Below, piece after piece: positions 25,433 to 39,159 of a stretch of DNA of 64,000 nucleotides (position 1 is its first letter; each line of letters begins with the position of its first letter). Position numbers and translations under genes: made by a program. The DNA is from Rostratula benghalensis (taxonomy: Eukaryota > Chordata > Aves > Charadriiformes > Rostratulidae), in the NCBI GenBank assembly GCA_013399305.1, contig VXAI01000088.1, positions 1,829,735-1,893,734 of the forward strand. Direction: 5' to 3'. Under the pieces are notes generated by a model, which saw only the letters and a program-made list of their open reading frames with translations, had not been told where the DNA came from and ran no database searches.

Positions 25433-26929
25433 GCAAAAAGAAATCGTAAATGCTATAAGCACATATTTTAAAGCACCAAAATACAATGTATTTATATAAC
25501 TGGCATTAGAAAGCATACATTTTTTTTTTGCCCAGCAAACATATTTGGTAAAGATTTTGATTGAAAAGGACAGGTTTTAGGAAAAAAACAAAGCAATCTC
25601 ATCTAGCTTTAGTTAGTTCCATATCCCTACTGAAGTTTTACTATGTCATACTGCACAACAGAATTTGAAGTTTTGCTCAGGGATATTCACTGTATCTTCC
25701 AGAGGATATCAGGGCCACAAGTCACAGTTTAGCATAAAATAGACAAATTCAGTTGGTTCTAACAGTACATATTAGTGATCCTTGTGACTGCAAGAAATGT
25801 AGCTACTTCTTTATCAACAGGTGCCAGTTAAGAATATCTCCCATTTCATCTTAATTCATTAAACTTCTAATTGAGAAGGTTGTTTAACAGTCTAAAAAAT
25901 TTCCTTTCTCTGCACGAGTTACTGGGCAAATTAAAACTAATAGCTTGATCTAGAAGCTTGCAAATTTTATTAAATTCAAAAGACAGAAAAGGTGGTTAAT
26001 TTCATTTGAGTTTCCCAGTACTTTTTCAAATGCTGCAAGAACAATACTCCTCTGTGTCTTTCAGTATAGTAATCTTCAAGTATAAACAAGACTCTTTTTC
26101 TCAAATACCATATAATATTTTTCAGTCATCATGAATGGGCAGATAAAGGAAAATGATATCTCATAATTAAAATTCTCCTTCTCTACGTTTATGTTTACTC
26201 TGTATGGAAGAGAAACATCATATGGACTTTATACAATGTCTCAAAGGTCTGCATCAATGCATAACATTGAATGTAAAAGATGGTAGCCCACACTAACTTC
26301 CTTAAGATTTTAAGTCCTTTGCATCAGACAGTGTAAACAGCAAAGAGAAAACCACTCTTTAGCTTGTACTGCAATTTTACTTCACTCAGTTTTTCTTGAT
26401 TTTGGATACAGTTGCTGATGGAACACAGAAATAAGTTCAAATGAGAAGACACTTGGCAAAGGTGAACTGGTTGCTTTCACTGGTAGGCGAAATGCTCTAT
26501 AAATTGAAGTAATACTCCTCACCATTGTGTTGTATCTGCTTCTGTCCTCAAAATGCAAATCTGGTTTGAGCTGCAAACTAAAGAAGCTACTTAATTGTCT
26601 AAACCTGAGGCAATAAGGCTTGCATAGAAGCAGCAGAATTCATCTCTATCAATAACATTTCTTGATTTCTAATAGTTGAGTATGCAAATTTTGTACTTTT
26701 GATATTTTTCATTTACTATGACTCTACGTACAAAAATTTGGTGGTTTAGTACACGTCTTGCCTAGATCTGATTGAATTTGTGATGTCTCCGGGGAAGCCT
26801 GCACTTTTAATGCAGATCTAAAAAGCTGGGTAGCTTTTAAGCTATGTGTGCAATGTATGTGAGCTAGGCTGAAATCTGGCTGAAAGACCGAGCCTAGAGG
26901 ATGGCGATCAGCAGCAAAACGTCTTCTTG
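25433..26929. other. Intronic sequence upstream of the EGF3 exon, nothing recognised
   Basis: AT-rich, no repeat landmarks until the CR1 begins near 26930. Confidence 0.7.
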
Positions 26930-27938
26930 GAGGTCACTGTCAATGTACCCCTGGAGATAATACTGGGCTGATCTCATGCAACACTTTCATGTTCATCATC
27001 TGAATGGTGCAACAGAGTCCATCTTTACCAAGTTTGCTGAAGACACAAAACTGGGAGGAGAGGCTGATACACCAGACGGGTGGGCAGCCACCCAGAGGGC
27101 CTTCAACACACGCTGGAGAAGTGGGCTGAACAGGAATCTTATGAAGTTCAACAAGGGAAAATGCAAAGCCCTACCTCTGCTTCTGAGGAGGAATGGTCCC
27201 ATGCACCAGTACAAACTGGGGGGCTAGCCAGCTAGAAAGCAGCTTGGTGGACAAGGATGTGGGGGCCCAAGGACCTGGCGGACAGCAAGTCGGCCATCAG
27301 ACAGCAATGCATTCTCATGGCAAAGAAGATCAACAGCCTTCTGGTCTGTATTAGGTAGACCATTGCCAGCATGTCAAGGGGGCTGACCTTTCCCCTCTAC
27401 TCAGCACTGGTGAGGTCACACCAGCTCTGGGCTCTCCAGTATGAGACAGACATGGACATACTGGAGGGAGTTCAACAAAGAGCCACCAATATGGTTAAGG
27501 AGCTACACAATCTCACCTATGAGGTTAAAGTAAATGCCTTAAAGCTGAGAAAGCTATTACCATTTAGTTTAAAGAAGAGGCCGCTTAGGAGGAAACTCAT
27601 CCCTATATATAAACACCTGAAGGGAGGGTGCAAAGAAGATGGAGCCATGCTTTTTTCAGTGGTGACCAGTGACAAGACAAGAGGCAATAGGCACAAACTG
27701 GAACACGGGGCATTCTGTTTCAACATCATAAAGCACTTATTTCACTTGGAGGGTGAATGAACTGTGGTATAGGTTGCTCAGGGTGTTTGTGGAGTGTCCA
27801 TCCATGGATATATTCAAAACCCATTTGGATACAACCTCTTGCAACCAGCTCTAGGTGGCCCTGCTTGATCAGGAGATGGTGGACCAGATAACATCCAGAG
27901 GTCCATTCCACCCTCAAGCCTTCTGTGATTCTGTGATA
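26930..27938 (+). mobile_element. 5'-truncated CR1 LINE
   Basis: The element starts in the RT C-terminal half (FAEDTKLGGEADTPDG-like text at 27035-27080, then LMKFNKGKCK and PMHQY). It runs through the 3' region, with LYSALVRSHQLWALQY near 27395, and ends in the tandem tail TTCTGTGATTCTGTGAT at 27921-27937. Frameshifts and stops make it inactive. Its sense strand is antisense to EDIL3. Confidence 0.92.
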
Positions 27939-30900
27939 ATCTTCTCGTTGCTATGAACAGAACAGCAGAGACAGACCTTCACCTAAATGTGGTGGCTTGT
28001 TTCAGTTCTTCGAACCAGAAAAAAAATCAGATTTTTATACTAAAATTGGTGATGTCTACTGGTCTCTGAACATCTTTTTTAATCCCTTGTGTCTTATTAT
28101 TCGTTGCCTATAAGGATATCACATAATGGACTAATAAAAAATCACAGGGTTAGCTGAATTTTTGTCTATTAAAGAGGAAGAAGAGAAGTAACAGCTTAAT
28201 GCGCAAGAAATAAAACCTGCCAAGGGAATGACCAAAGAACAGATCTGCTCAATTCTAAATTAAATTCTTCATCTGTATTTATAAAATTTAACAAGATTCT
28301 TCAGCTCCCTGTTTGCCTTTTTAAGCAAAGCCCATTAACCTTACGTTTTCATCAGGTTATTCATCATCTTAATACAGGCTAATACATTTGAGAGAAAAAA
28401 ATATGAAGGTCACTGTGAACTAAAAAATATTAAGTGAATATACGAACTATCTCTTACTTGGTGAAATAAAGGTAGTAAATTATGCTCTTAAAAGCTTTTC
28501 TGTGTAAAGATAATATCTTCTCAAGATATTTAAATTTTTCTAATTTGCCATTCATATTGAAATACATAGGAAAAAAGCGCACAAGTTTCCAGCATATCCT
28601 ATATTGTCTATGCAATAATGTAGAAAACAGACTGAATTCTAAGTACCAAACTCCTTAAAAGCAATCACCAAATTATATCCCTATGGAGTAATTAGGCATG
28701 TTCAGTGTAGAAATACGGAAGTTTCTTCTTATTATATTTCTTACTTGAATCCTACAGTGGTATTTTTTTTTCTCAGTAATCTGAGAACCTTTTGCCCCAT
28801 CAGTTCAAACAAATATGTCATATTTGATGAACGAGGACAGACTACCTCATTGTAGCATTGTGTTTGATATCAGACATTTAACTAAAGATAATGAACTGAA
28901 CTGTGTTAAAGGAAAGAGCATAAGTTTTACATAATTATTTAATTTACAAGCCGTTGTTTTGTTTGATTGAACATGCAGATGTAACATATCTAATTAAAAG
29001 TCCTTCCTGCCAAATTGTGGTCAGATTTTATTCAGATTCCTAGATGTGCAAATTAGGATACTAAACTTTACACCAGCTGGTGTGTTTCTTTCTTCTGAAA
29101 CACATATATTACCTTATAAAAGGAGTGATATTTTCATGATTAGAAGTAAATTTTAACATAAATTTAAAAATTCCAGAGTTTCTGGAGTCCTAAAGACAAT
29201 AAAGAAAAGCTCATTATGTTGTCAGATACAAATTCTTCACTGACTATGCAATCAACCTGCCTATGTGAGAGGGATACGCTTTTAATGCAAATTACTGAAA
29301 CAAAATAAAATCACTGTAGGTGGTTTATTATCACATAAACATAGGTTTTATGTTGGGTCAGATTTAGTAGTTTAGTGTAGTTTAGATAGCAAGCTTACTC
29401 GCTGCAATAACTAAACCACAGATAGCTGGGTATTACTGAAGAATTCAGAGTTACTCAGAGAGGGACCTATTAAGACTGAGTGCAATGGGTTCCTGAGGAG
29501 ACTTAAGTTCCAGCACAGGAAGATCATGTATTTCTAAATAGTGCTCAGATTAGCTAAAAAAAAGCCCACAAAAACAAACAACAGCACACACACACAAAAC
29601 AACAACAAAAAAACCCCCAATGCAGAAAAGTCAACCTCTCCCATGTTCAGTCCCCCAAGATTTCTCCACTGGAGATGGATTCTGAAATTGTTAGTGAAGG
29701 AACAAGGAAACTGACCATTCTCTGCAAATAGATTTTTCCTTGAGTAATAGATCGAAGGGCTAAGGCAGTTGATTAGAAAGTAAAGGTTTCTTTTTATGTT
29801 GAAGATGATTAAATTCAAATTTCCTACCTTTAAAAGGAAACTATAACTACAAAGCTATTAATCTCACTTCTGTTTGAAGCACAGTCCTTGTGCAGCCTGG
29901 AACAGAAGTGTGCTGTCAGAAACTGGGACTAGGAAAAGTAAAAGAGAACTCTGCTATATTACGTAGTGATTTGCTGAACCATCATGAGGCTGATGTCTGG
30001 GGTTTTATCCTTCTTTGATGGATTTTATATATTTTTTAAATCCTCTAAGTATTTAATAAAACATGAATAAAAACTACTACTGTACTTGCAAATGTAACAT
30101 AATTAAAAATACATGCTCCTCATTTTGGACTTTACCTGTTAAATACAGTCACATGTGTTTTCCTAAAAATTACCCCATGTGCTATGTATACGTAAATTAT
30201 GTAACTTATAAAGAGAAATTTAACTACTACTTCCTGAAATTTGGGTTCTTCAGTAAGCTACTCGGTATAAATATGACTTTTTGTGATGAAGGGAATAATA
30301 AGCTGGTTTGGTTGGCTGGCCAGCACAGCTTGCATTTTGGCTGTAAATGCACACCAGTATTTTGTTCCTGTCCCCTGCTTGCTTGTTCTTTACTTAGCCC
30401 AAATTCCTGTTTCTGCCACCTGAACCCTTGTTTCTTATCCAGGACTACCTTTCGCTTTACAGATTTACTGAAGCTCCCTCCTGCTGACAAGCATGTTCTT
30501 TCTTTTCTTATCCTTTGATTTTATACTCTTTTTGGCTTCCTGACCACACCTGGTCTGCTCATCATCTGCTCATCGTCATCTGCTCTAAGACATGGTTTTA
30601 AACAATCTGCTATCTTGATAGAATCATTGGCCCTTTGCAGCCACAGAATCTAGGTTCAAAAGTCCATACTGGAATTCAGCTTGGCCCTTATTAGGAGCAG
30701 TGATTAGACATAATCCAGTTATGCCTTACTAATAGTGAAATATATTTTTTCCCATTATAAAGTCAATTGAGTGTTTAGAGAAGAGATGGAAACAGAAGAT
30801 GAGCTGGTTGTAACCTCTGTATCATAACTGGCTTCTGTGAAGACCCACAAGTACACACTGTACAAAGATCAATTCACAGTTAGAGAAATATGAATCCTCT

Positions 30901-33900
30901 GACCTCAGTAGTTTGGTTTTTTTTTCTAAAAAAGAAAACCAGACAACTTAAGAAACTTCCATACTATTTAAAAATACTATTTTCCTTCTACTTAAGAATA
31001 AAAGTTCTTGATAATTAACAACCTGGTTAGGCTTAAGTACAGAAACATATAGTGTGGAACAATTATATTTCAGCTGGAGCTTGGTCTAAGCTTTTCTTAT
31101 AGTGGTTTGATGGCTTGTTATAGATTTTTTAACTGCATTCTCCATATTTTTGTATTTACTGTGTGCTGATCTTGAAAGATTTAATTACATGAATAAGTAC
31201 CGTATCAGTTGAGACCACACAATGTGTATGATAATGCTGGTAGAACTTTGTAATACCCGGTTGTTGTTTAAACATGAGATTTTATATATTTAAACTTTTC
31301 ATTATTACTCTCCTTACAAGTGCCATGCAAGTCAGATTACAAATTCTTTTTTGTTATTACAGATTTATACCAATTCACTCAAGCATCATATTTTTAATGG
31401 TAAAGTTTTATTGAAAAGAAAATTACACCAGACTTACTTGGTAAAGAGTCTGAATCAAGAGAATAAATAGAATATCATATGCCTACCTTAACAGGGATTT
31501 ACTTACTTAAATGGTCAAATTCAAAAGATTACAGTAATTCACACATAGAAGGACACACCTCCTTTAAGAGTAAGAGACTTTTGGTAAAATATTAAAAAAA
31601 AAAAAAAAAAAAAAAAAAGAAAAGAAAATGTTCTTTCTTGTATTCCTGCAGATTACTAATCCTAAATGGCAAGGGTTTCCTGAATGAGGACAATCTCATT
31701 TTTTTCTAAAAAGATAAAACAATAATTAAATTGTATTTGAACAGTATGGATAGCCAACATGAAAAAGTTTGCAAGCACAGATAAACTACCTTAGTTTTAG
31801 GTTAAAAGACACAGAAGGAATAAGTAATGGCCATCATCAATAAATATTATTGTTAATTATAGGTTTAACAAAGTTTATAACATTTTTCTGAAGAAGTTTT
31901 TGGCTGTAGTTAATTTGAACAAAGAATAAGCTGTAACTTCAGCTATAACAGTTCCTTGATTTAACCAGGATTATACAAAACTAAGGACTAATATATTACT
32001 GGCCCAATCCTGGTGTGTGAAACATTTAAAAAGAACTGGAGCACATTCACATTAAATTTTGGAATAGAGTATACATTATTAAATCTGAACTAGATGTATT
32101 CAATGCACATTCAATACAGGCCAGACATCTGTTAAAATTCAGTGGTTTGATTGCTTTTTCAAAGCTAGTTTCCTGACTACAGAAGGCTCTAAAAATGCCA
32201 TGCCAAATAACCTGCAGGAAACTTCAACTATAATGTCATACTGAAGTGATTCATTGTTCAGGTATCCTTATTATCTGATCTTCAAAAAGGGCAGAAAACA
32301 GCTTTGCACTTGAGACAGAACAGAGCAAGCCTTTTTTTCCCCTCCCTTAGAGTCTAAACATTCTATTACCCCTACTCTTGTTATTCTATATAATGCTTTC
32401 CTTCTCCTCCAAGCATTTGGTACAACATATTGTGGTAAATGTCCTCCGGAATAATCAATCACAGAACTGCCTATTAGAATTTTTCCTGAACAATTCAGTA
32501 CAAATATTTCAGACAGTACTATTCTATTAAGAAGAATAAGTCAGGTAAGAAAGTTACCTAAATTGTGTTCTGAACCCAAAAGAGGCATTCTAAATAAGCA
32601 ACCCAAGGAAATAAAACTGATGTTTAGACATAAATCAGAACCTATGGCTTGACTGTGTGTGCATGCTATTTGTAAACAGTGTTCTGTTTCCTAAGTTTGG
32701 AAAAAAATCAAGTGTTCTTTCCCATCTTAGTGGTTTCTGAATAATGATAGGTCAACTTTTTTCAAGAAATTGGAAAATACAGCTATGATTAAGAGATCAC
32801 TTTGACTCATAAAGAAATATGAGTTCTAATAAACAGAACATGAAGGAATATTTTGATTTTTTTTTAGATTACGTTTTCTTAAATCTAATATGGCAAGTAA
32901 AATCTTTACTTTTGACTAAAGAGCATTTTTAATTATAACTAATTTATTTCCCCACCAGTTCATTTATCATCTTTTCCACCTATCATTTACACCTCTGTTC
33001 AAAATAATGCTCTCACAGTTTCAATGTATCAGTTGTAGCATCTTTCTGTAAAATCACATTTTAAAATAATTTTATTATCTACAGTATTTTCCTAGCTTTC
33101 TTAATGTTCTATAATGGCATTTCCCCATGCAGCCCTCACTGAAACAAATTTTCCAAATTCATTTTAAAGTTGCCAAGTCCCTTATGAGTACACTTCTGTA
33201 CAATAGTAATAATAACCACAGTTGTCAGTGTTAAGGTTAACCATAGAACTATTAGAAAAATAATAATAAAAATTATCAAGAATAAGACCTAAAGAATTGT
33301 TTTGCAGACTAACGTTCTTTTGATATTTTGAACTAAGGCCATTATATACATATCTATGTATATATCTCCAAGTTAAGAATTGCTTGGAATTTACAAGGGC
33401 AACCTCTATGAACACTGCGAAGCTTACACAGCACTCCAATATGCTCATTTAGCAATTTATGTGCTATGTAATGTGTAGATTTTCCAGCAAGAGAGTAGAC
33501 CTAAGTTACTTCTGTATTTTTGCACTCCAAAAGTTGCTTTCAATTGTTTTCCTTAGAAACTATAGGCAACTGTGTAAAAGAATGGTGAGATCACAGAATT
33601 CTAATGGGATCTTCTTGAGAGAGTATAGAGGTGACAGTTAACTTCAAAGGACTTTGAGCAGATTCTCAATAAGGTAGGGCTCTACAGGAATCTTTGCCAC
33701 AGTAACTACAATCTTGCAATCTTGTTGCATTCATAGCAATATTTGTTGTGTTTGTTTGTTTGTTTGCTGGTACTTCCTTTTACTTCCTTAACTTTATTTC
33801 TGTTTTGAAAACTCCCATAAAATAAAATAAAAGTTGAAGAAAATTAGCTATTGTTCTGATCATACAATGATGTCTGAATCTGCATAGGTGCCTACTATCT

Positions 33901-35239
33901 GTTTTACAATTTTATCTTTTAGTTAGCGCCACTAAAAAGTTAATCTAATTGACTCTGTGGCACCACACTTACAGCCCTAGACTGTGCCAGTATTTCCTGG
34001 TCTTCTATTTACCTGTTCAAATGCATATTTAATGGCTTTTCATCTGAGTTAATTTAAATTTAATAGAATTTTGGAATAACATTCCCTGGACCTTTCTTAT
34101 TAGTTTTAAAAGAGTAGAGTTAGTACATTAAAAGTTTTTATATAACTTGAAGCAGATTTTTTATTTTTAATTGCTTTTAATATATACTGGCTAGGAAACC
34201 TTCGTCCCATTAAGTAACATACCATCTAATTTTACAGTACAGCATGTCTTCGGGGCAACAATTCCTATAGTTTCCAATGAACTTTATTAAAATAATTGGC
34301 TATTTATATAACAAGCATTCGACAAATCATTTTAACTGTACCTGAGGAAAAAATCTTATTAAAAAGTGGATCAATTTGTGAATAATTTTTTTTATTACAA
34401 GCAATGCTCCAGAAGTCTCGACTTCACAGGTAAACTTAAATTATTCAGCATTAGATTGAAACCTCTAACTGGATTATTTGTTAAAATATCGTATGTGGGT
34501 TCATGGCAAGAAGACCAATTGTTGTCAAAGCAAGTCTGAATACAGATCAGTAAATTAGTGTGTTTCCCCTCACTTATACCAAAATAGTTGTATTCTTTCA
34601 AAATGTAGTTGTTTATGCATTTCAGAATAGAGTGAGTATAGGGATATATCTTTTTCACATGAGTACATTTATGGCATGTGTTTTGAAAAATGTTATTAGA
34701 CCAAAAAGTCCTAGAGGATACGATGATGGATGTTGTAAAATGACTAAAACAGATGGTTATATTTGTTCACATGTCTGTATTTGATATACATGGGGTAAAG
34801 TGTATTCCTTTATGGCCAATCAACATACATCACATTTAAGCTCTCATAAAAAGTTGTCTGTGTGACTTCAGTGCACTTTTGTTGCGTTAAGTGCACATAA
34901 ATGTTCTGCGTAAAGATAATTTCTATGTTTTTGCTAATATTTTTTGAATTCATACTGTGGTTGCTCATAAATGCATGCATGTTTTACTGTTTATGAATCT
35001 TATTTTTAGGTCTAATCACAGAAATGATCCAGAAGCACTATGAGAGGAGAATGGGTTAAATCTTTCAGCACAGTTCTCTAACCTTTTTCCCTTCTAGTGG
35101 CTGTGGAGTACCACATTTATTTCATTTAGCATACATGGACACAGATTAAAAGCACTTTCATAAATAACTTAAGAGTCATGGAGTATTAATAAGTGAATTA
35201 ATCAAATGTCTGTTATTCGCTGTAGCAAATCACTCTGTT
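27939..35239. other. Long repeat-poor intronic stretch
   Basis: Over 7 kb without a recognisable CR1 or LTR. It contains a CA/AAC-rich tract at about 29565-29620 and the A25 run at 31.6 kb. An open frame of 151 codons at 30063-30518 is Cys- and Phe-rich with no domain pattern and is judged chance. Confidence 0.65.
31594..31618 (+). repeat. A25 homopolymer followed by GAAAA units
   Basis: An uninterrupted run of 25 A ends in GAAAAGAAAATG. No LINE or retrocopy body was recognised upstream, so it is listed as a simple repeat rather than a retroposon tail. Confidence 0.9.
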
Positions 35240-35915
35240 CATGACAAAGGCGGACAACAGCATCCTGGGCTGTATTAGGCAGAGCACTGCCAACAGGTCA
35301 AGGGGGCCAATCCTTCCTCTCAGTACAAGAAGAAATGGACTTTTTTGAGCCATTCCAGCACAGGGACATGGAACTGGAGCTTCTAACCTACAAAGAGATT
35401 CTGAGAGAGTTGTGCCTGCTCAGTCTGCATGAGGGGAGGCTCAGGGCAGTCTTACTGTCATAAGTCTCTTTCTCTCTCTCCCTCCTCTCCTTGGAGAACC
35501 AGATAGGGGAGAGTATCTGCTGTTTGTCTCAGTGGCCTGTCTGACCCAAACCACGACACTTCCCCATGTGTATAAATATCTGATGAGAAGGAGTGAAGAC
35601 AAAAGAGCCAGACTCTCAGTGCTGCTGTCTGACCAGACAGGAGACACCAGGCTCTGCTTAACATATGGGAGAGGAGTTTTACATTACATTCTAGAGAGAA
35701 ATTCTTTACTGGGAGGGTGGTGAGGCACTGGAACAGGTTGCCAGGGAAGCTGTGGATGCTCTATCCCTGAAAGTGTTTAAGGCCAGCCTGGATGGGGCTT
35801 TGAACAATCTGCTGTCGTGGGAGGTGTCCCTCCCCATGGCAGAGGGGTTGGAACTTGGTGATCTTTTGAGGTCCCTTCCAACTCTAACCATTCTATGATT
35901 CTATGATTCTATAAT
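35240..35915 (+). mobile_element. CR1 LINE 3' fragment, interrupted by a nested insert
   Basis: CR1 3' sequence starts at AACAGCATCCTGGGCTGTATT and runs through the AGAGGG/AGGCTCAGGG segment. It resumes after a 103-bp insert and continues to AGGTCCCTTCCAACTCTAACC. It ends in three copies of the 8-bp tail unit (ATTCTATG). Some internal sequence before the insert is also deleted relative to ordinary CR1. Confidence 0.93.
35456..35558 (-). mobile_element. 103-bp LTR-like insertion nested in CR1, flanked by a 5-bp target duplication
   Basis: The insert reads TGTCATAAG...ACCACGACA on the plus strand. On the minus strand it begins TGTCGTGGTTTGGG, like the start of avian ERVL-type LTRs. It is flanked by CTTAC (35451-35455) and CTTCC (35559-35563), a 5-bp target duplication with one mismatch, and CR1 sequence continues on both sides. 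At 103 bp it is far too short for a normal LTR, so it is either an internally deleted LTR or a small non-autonomous element. Confidence 0.65.
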
Positions 35916-35949
35916 CTGAACATACTTTCTTATAGTGATAGTGGTAAAA

Positions 35950-36101
35950 TGATGGAGAGAGGTTGTGATGTCTCCATTTGGGCAAATACTCAAAGCATGA
36001 TTGAACACAGTCCTAGGAAACATGCTCTGGTTGAAGTTGGGGATTGTACTAGGTGATCTTCAAAAGTCCCTTCCAACCTGAATAATTCTGTGATTCTGTG
36101 A
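35950..36101 (+). mobile_element. Second CR1 3' tail fragment
   Basis: This worn CR1 3' terminus resembles the GAGGTTGTGGAGTCTCCATC and GGTGATCTTCAAAAGTCCCTTCC segments. It ends in two tail units (ATTCTGTGATTCTGTG) at 36085-36100. It starts only ~35 bp after the end of the preceding CR1, so these are two separate insertions in the same orientation. Confidence 0.85.
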
Positions 36102-38582
36102 CATATGCAGATGGTATATATGCCATGTATATCTGTGGCAAATACACTTACTTGGTAACCACTTATCAATCATTTAATCTGTTGGACTATAGTAATTTCC
36201 TTGTCTCCTCTGCAAAGGTGAAAAGGAAGACCTCACCTCTGTCCCCGTAAAACATGCAGAATTTGGATGAAGTAGTTTCCTCACATCACCAATGTGTGTC
36301 CAGTACATGAAAGGAAATAAGTTTTGCAGTGACTTCTGTCTCCATCTGACTGACAGGTCTATTATCTCAGGGCACATATACCCAAGTTGTTCTTCATGAT
36401 TCACAGAGAGTTATATGTCCTGCACTAAAAACATTTCCCAGAACTGGAACTTGTATTTATAGCAGCTGGCCCAGGCAATGTCACCTCTGCTTGACGATCA
36501 CATCAAGTAAGACCTATCCAAATAGGTTTATGCATTTTCAAAAAATCACGTTTAGCAGCTAAGGAATTGCCTTCTGGTCTATACATATAATCTGTACAAT
36601 AACTTAGAGACATGACTGGTACAATCCCTGCAAAAGATCTTTATTTTTGCTGAAAAACAGGAAGAGCTTTTTCTCTCCATTAGAATGAAATTAAATCAGA
36701 AATAAATATTGTAAACTCTGAATTTTAAATTCGGGCAAAAATTATTTTCACCTTTCACCTTTTTCTTGTCTATTGAAGTGTTATTTGGAAGCTTCCTTAA
36801 ATATTAAGTGTGACTGACAAAAAAAAAAAAAACAGGATGAAAAAAGAGCAAACTAATTTCTCTCTAACAATGAAAATTACTGCTATCAGAAGATAATACT
36901 GCTTTTAAATAAATTCTAAAAACTACATGAGATTAATGGTTTTATGTATAAACAGCTCTGCTCTAATACACTAAAGGATCACATAGAACACATTTTCAGA
37001 ACCATATGCCTTACTGATTTGTGTGGAGGATAAAAAGAAATCTGAGCAGATTACAAAACTTGTCTATTATTTGTGTGTAATTACCAATTTAAATTCTCAT
37101 TTGTGGTGTAATTCATACATATCTGGACCACACAACTTCAATTCACTGCCCATGCTTTGTTTTAAGGGGGCAGTTCCTGAATGCTATTATGTTTGCTCAT
37201 CCATGGTCACGCACAGGTCCCAGCAGAAATCCTTCTGAGAGGATAAACAACTACTGGTGGGCAGAGTCACAGAAGCTCTGTGCACTTGGGCAGAGAAGTG
37301 TTGAAGTAAGAATTAATAAGATCCTCTGGAAAGCTGTGTGGCTATATTCAGAATGCTCAGTGATCTGATCCCATGAAAAATCCCTTCCTCTTACTGTGCT
37401 TCCAGACAAGCCTGATGAGAATTCAGACTGAAGTCTGATGGGGATGTATTCTCAGGAAAGATGGGCATCATAATTTTGGCAGTATCATGCAATCACACTA
37501 GAGGATCAAACAAAATTCAGGCCAGATCACGAGACTGCAGAACACCAGGTGCCTCTCATGATGTCAGACATGAACATATCGTAAGAAAAGGAAGCGAAAC
37601 AAGATCTATTCACTTTTTTTCTGTGCACTTGGAGAAAAAACATAAGTAGGCCAGACAGGTTATGTCTACATTTATAAGTTGTGTGGTTTTACAGAATTAT
37701 AGTTGTAGAGTGAAATTATTAGAGCTGAGGACACAATGTCTGCATGTCACTACACATGCCTCAGGGACGTTTCCTCTGTAAAAGTTCTGGACTGGCTGGG
37801 AGGGCCAAAGGCCCATTTACCCACTGGGATGTTTTATGTCAATTCCTAGTGTGTACACAAAGAATCTGAGACTACCAGACTATTTTCTTTTAGATTATTT
37901 TCATCTCAAAAGGATCTAGTTGTTATGCTCTGAGACTGCTGTCACATGAAACAAAGCACAGTAAGTGGAGATGATCAAGAGATTTTCTTTAGAAATGCAC
38001 TCCTGATTCAAACTAAAACACTCAACCAGATGCCCTACAGAAATAATTGTATATTATTTAACACATCAGAATAAATGCAAAATAGAAGTATATCCTGGGT
38101 ATTCATATGCAAATGTGACAGCACCATGAGTTTTACTTGAGATATTTTATGAATACAAAGGGAATACATTTGTAATGCAGATCGGACTGTTACTACACTT
38201 ACTATTAGACTGTTATTATATTAAGCTTCTAGTCCAAGTACTGTTTTTTCAAGTTTTGCACACAGGCAATGAGTCTGATGCTATATACTTCTCTGCCCCT
38301 GTATATTGCTTACTTATAAATAAACCCAGTGAGTCCAAAGGAGTATCCACGTGAATAAATAATGATTATAATTTCAAAAAGAGTAGCCAGAGTACTGAAA
38401 AGATTTCTGGATCTTCCTTCTAAAATTTCCTTTGGCTTCTTCAAACAGTTTTGCTGGGTTTGTACTGTAAAAACTATGCTTAGAGACTAAATTTTTTGTT
38501 TCTTTAATTTTTAGAAAAAATGACGTGTAAGTTGTTCAAGTTCCAAACATTAAACTCAGTCATACAATTTTCTACTAGTTCA
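36102..38582. other. Intronic sequence up to the assembly gap
   Basis: No repeat landmarks were recognised. A modestly less AT-rich patch lies at about 37240-37420 without an exon signature. Confidence 0.65.
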
Positions 38583-38617
38583 NNNNNNNNNNNNNNNNNN
38601 NNNNNNNNNNNNNNNNN
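38583..38617. other. Assembly gap (35 N)
   Basis: There are thirty-five undetermined bases. The sequence on either side is ordinary AT-rich intron with no obvious repeat at the edge. Confidence 0.99.
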
Positions 38618-39159
38618 TAATAAGAACTGCACAGGCGTATGCTAGCATGAGTGCCTAACACAAATGCAATATTTTAATTCGACATCCTTGACACACCTAC
38701 ACACACAGATGGTTGGGCACAGCAGTTATTACAGCAGTAGAACAATAAAAATAAAAAACAAGAATAAGATCTAAATTAGAAAACTCATCTTTTTTCTAAC
38801 AGCTGCTTCCTACACAGATGGATCAGACCATGCCACTGTGTGACAAAATTCTAAATGATAAGCTTTCTCTCATTAAATAATGAAAATCTCCTGTCAAGAT
38901 TTCACTTATCTTCATTATATTCCTCACAGAAATGTGCTGGTATACCTGCAAAGAATCTGTGAGTGCAACAAAGACTGAAAGTCATCCTTCCTTTAAACTT
39001 GTGGTCTGATTGTGCTGGTCATAAACCATCACAGTGAATGAAAGTGTCCTATAATTTTCTGCATCTACCTAGATGGGCATAAGAAGTGGGAAGAAGGAAG
39101 AGAGAAGAGATGATTCATTCAGCTCCAGTTTTCCTGTGTTCTTCCTCTAACCATCCATA
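38618..39159. other. Intronic sequence between the gap and a CR1
   Basis: Nothing recognised. Confidence 0.7.

Noticed and set aside
25242..25436. A 64-residue protein starting at a Met upstream of the EGF3 sequence
   Set aside because: The Met and the residues before the Asp lie in intron ahead of a clear polypyrimidine tract and CAG. The residues after the final Gln lie in intron after a GTAAGT donor. The true exon is 25286-25399, and its first residue is Asn after splicing, not Asp.
30063..30518. 151-codon plus-strand open frame
   Set aside because: The translation is low-complexity, Cys/Phe/Leu-rich and has no domain pattern. An 87-codon frame is open on the opposite strand. A frame of this length is plausible by chance in 64 kb of six-frame sequence.
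31594..31618. A25 run considered as the tail of a processed pseudogene
   Set aside because: No gene-like or repeat-like body was seen upstream and no target duplication was found around it.
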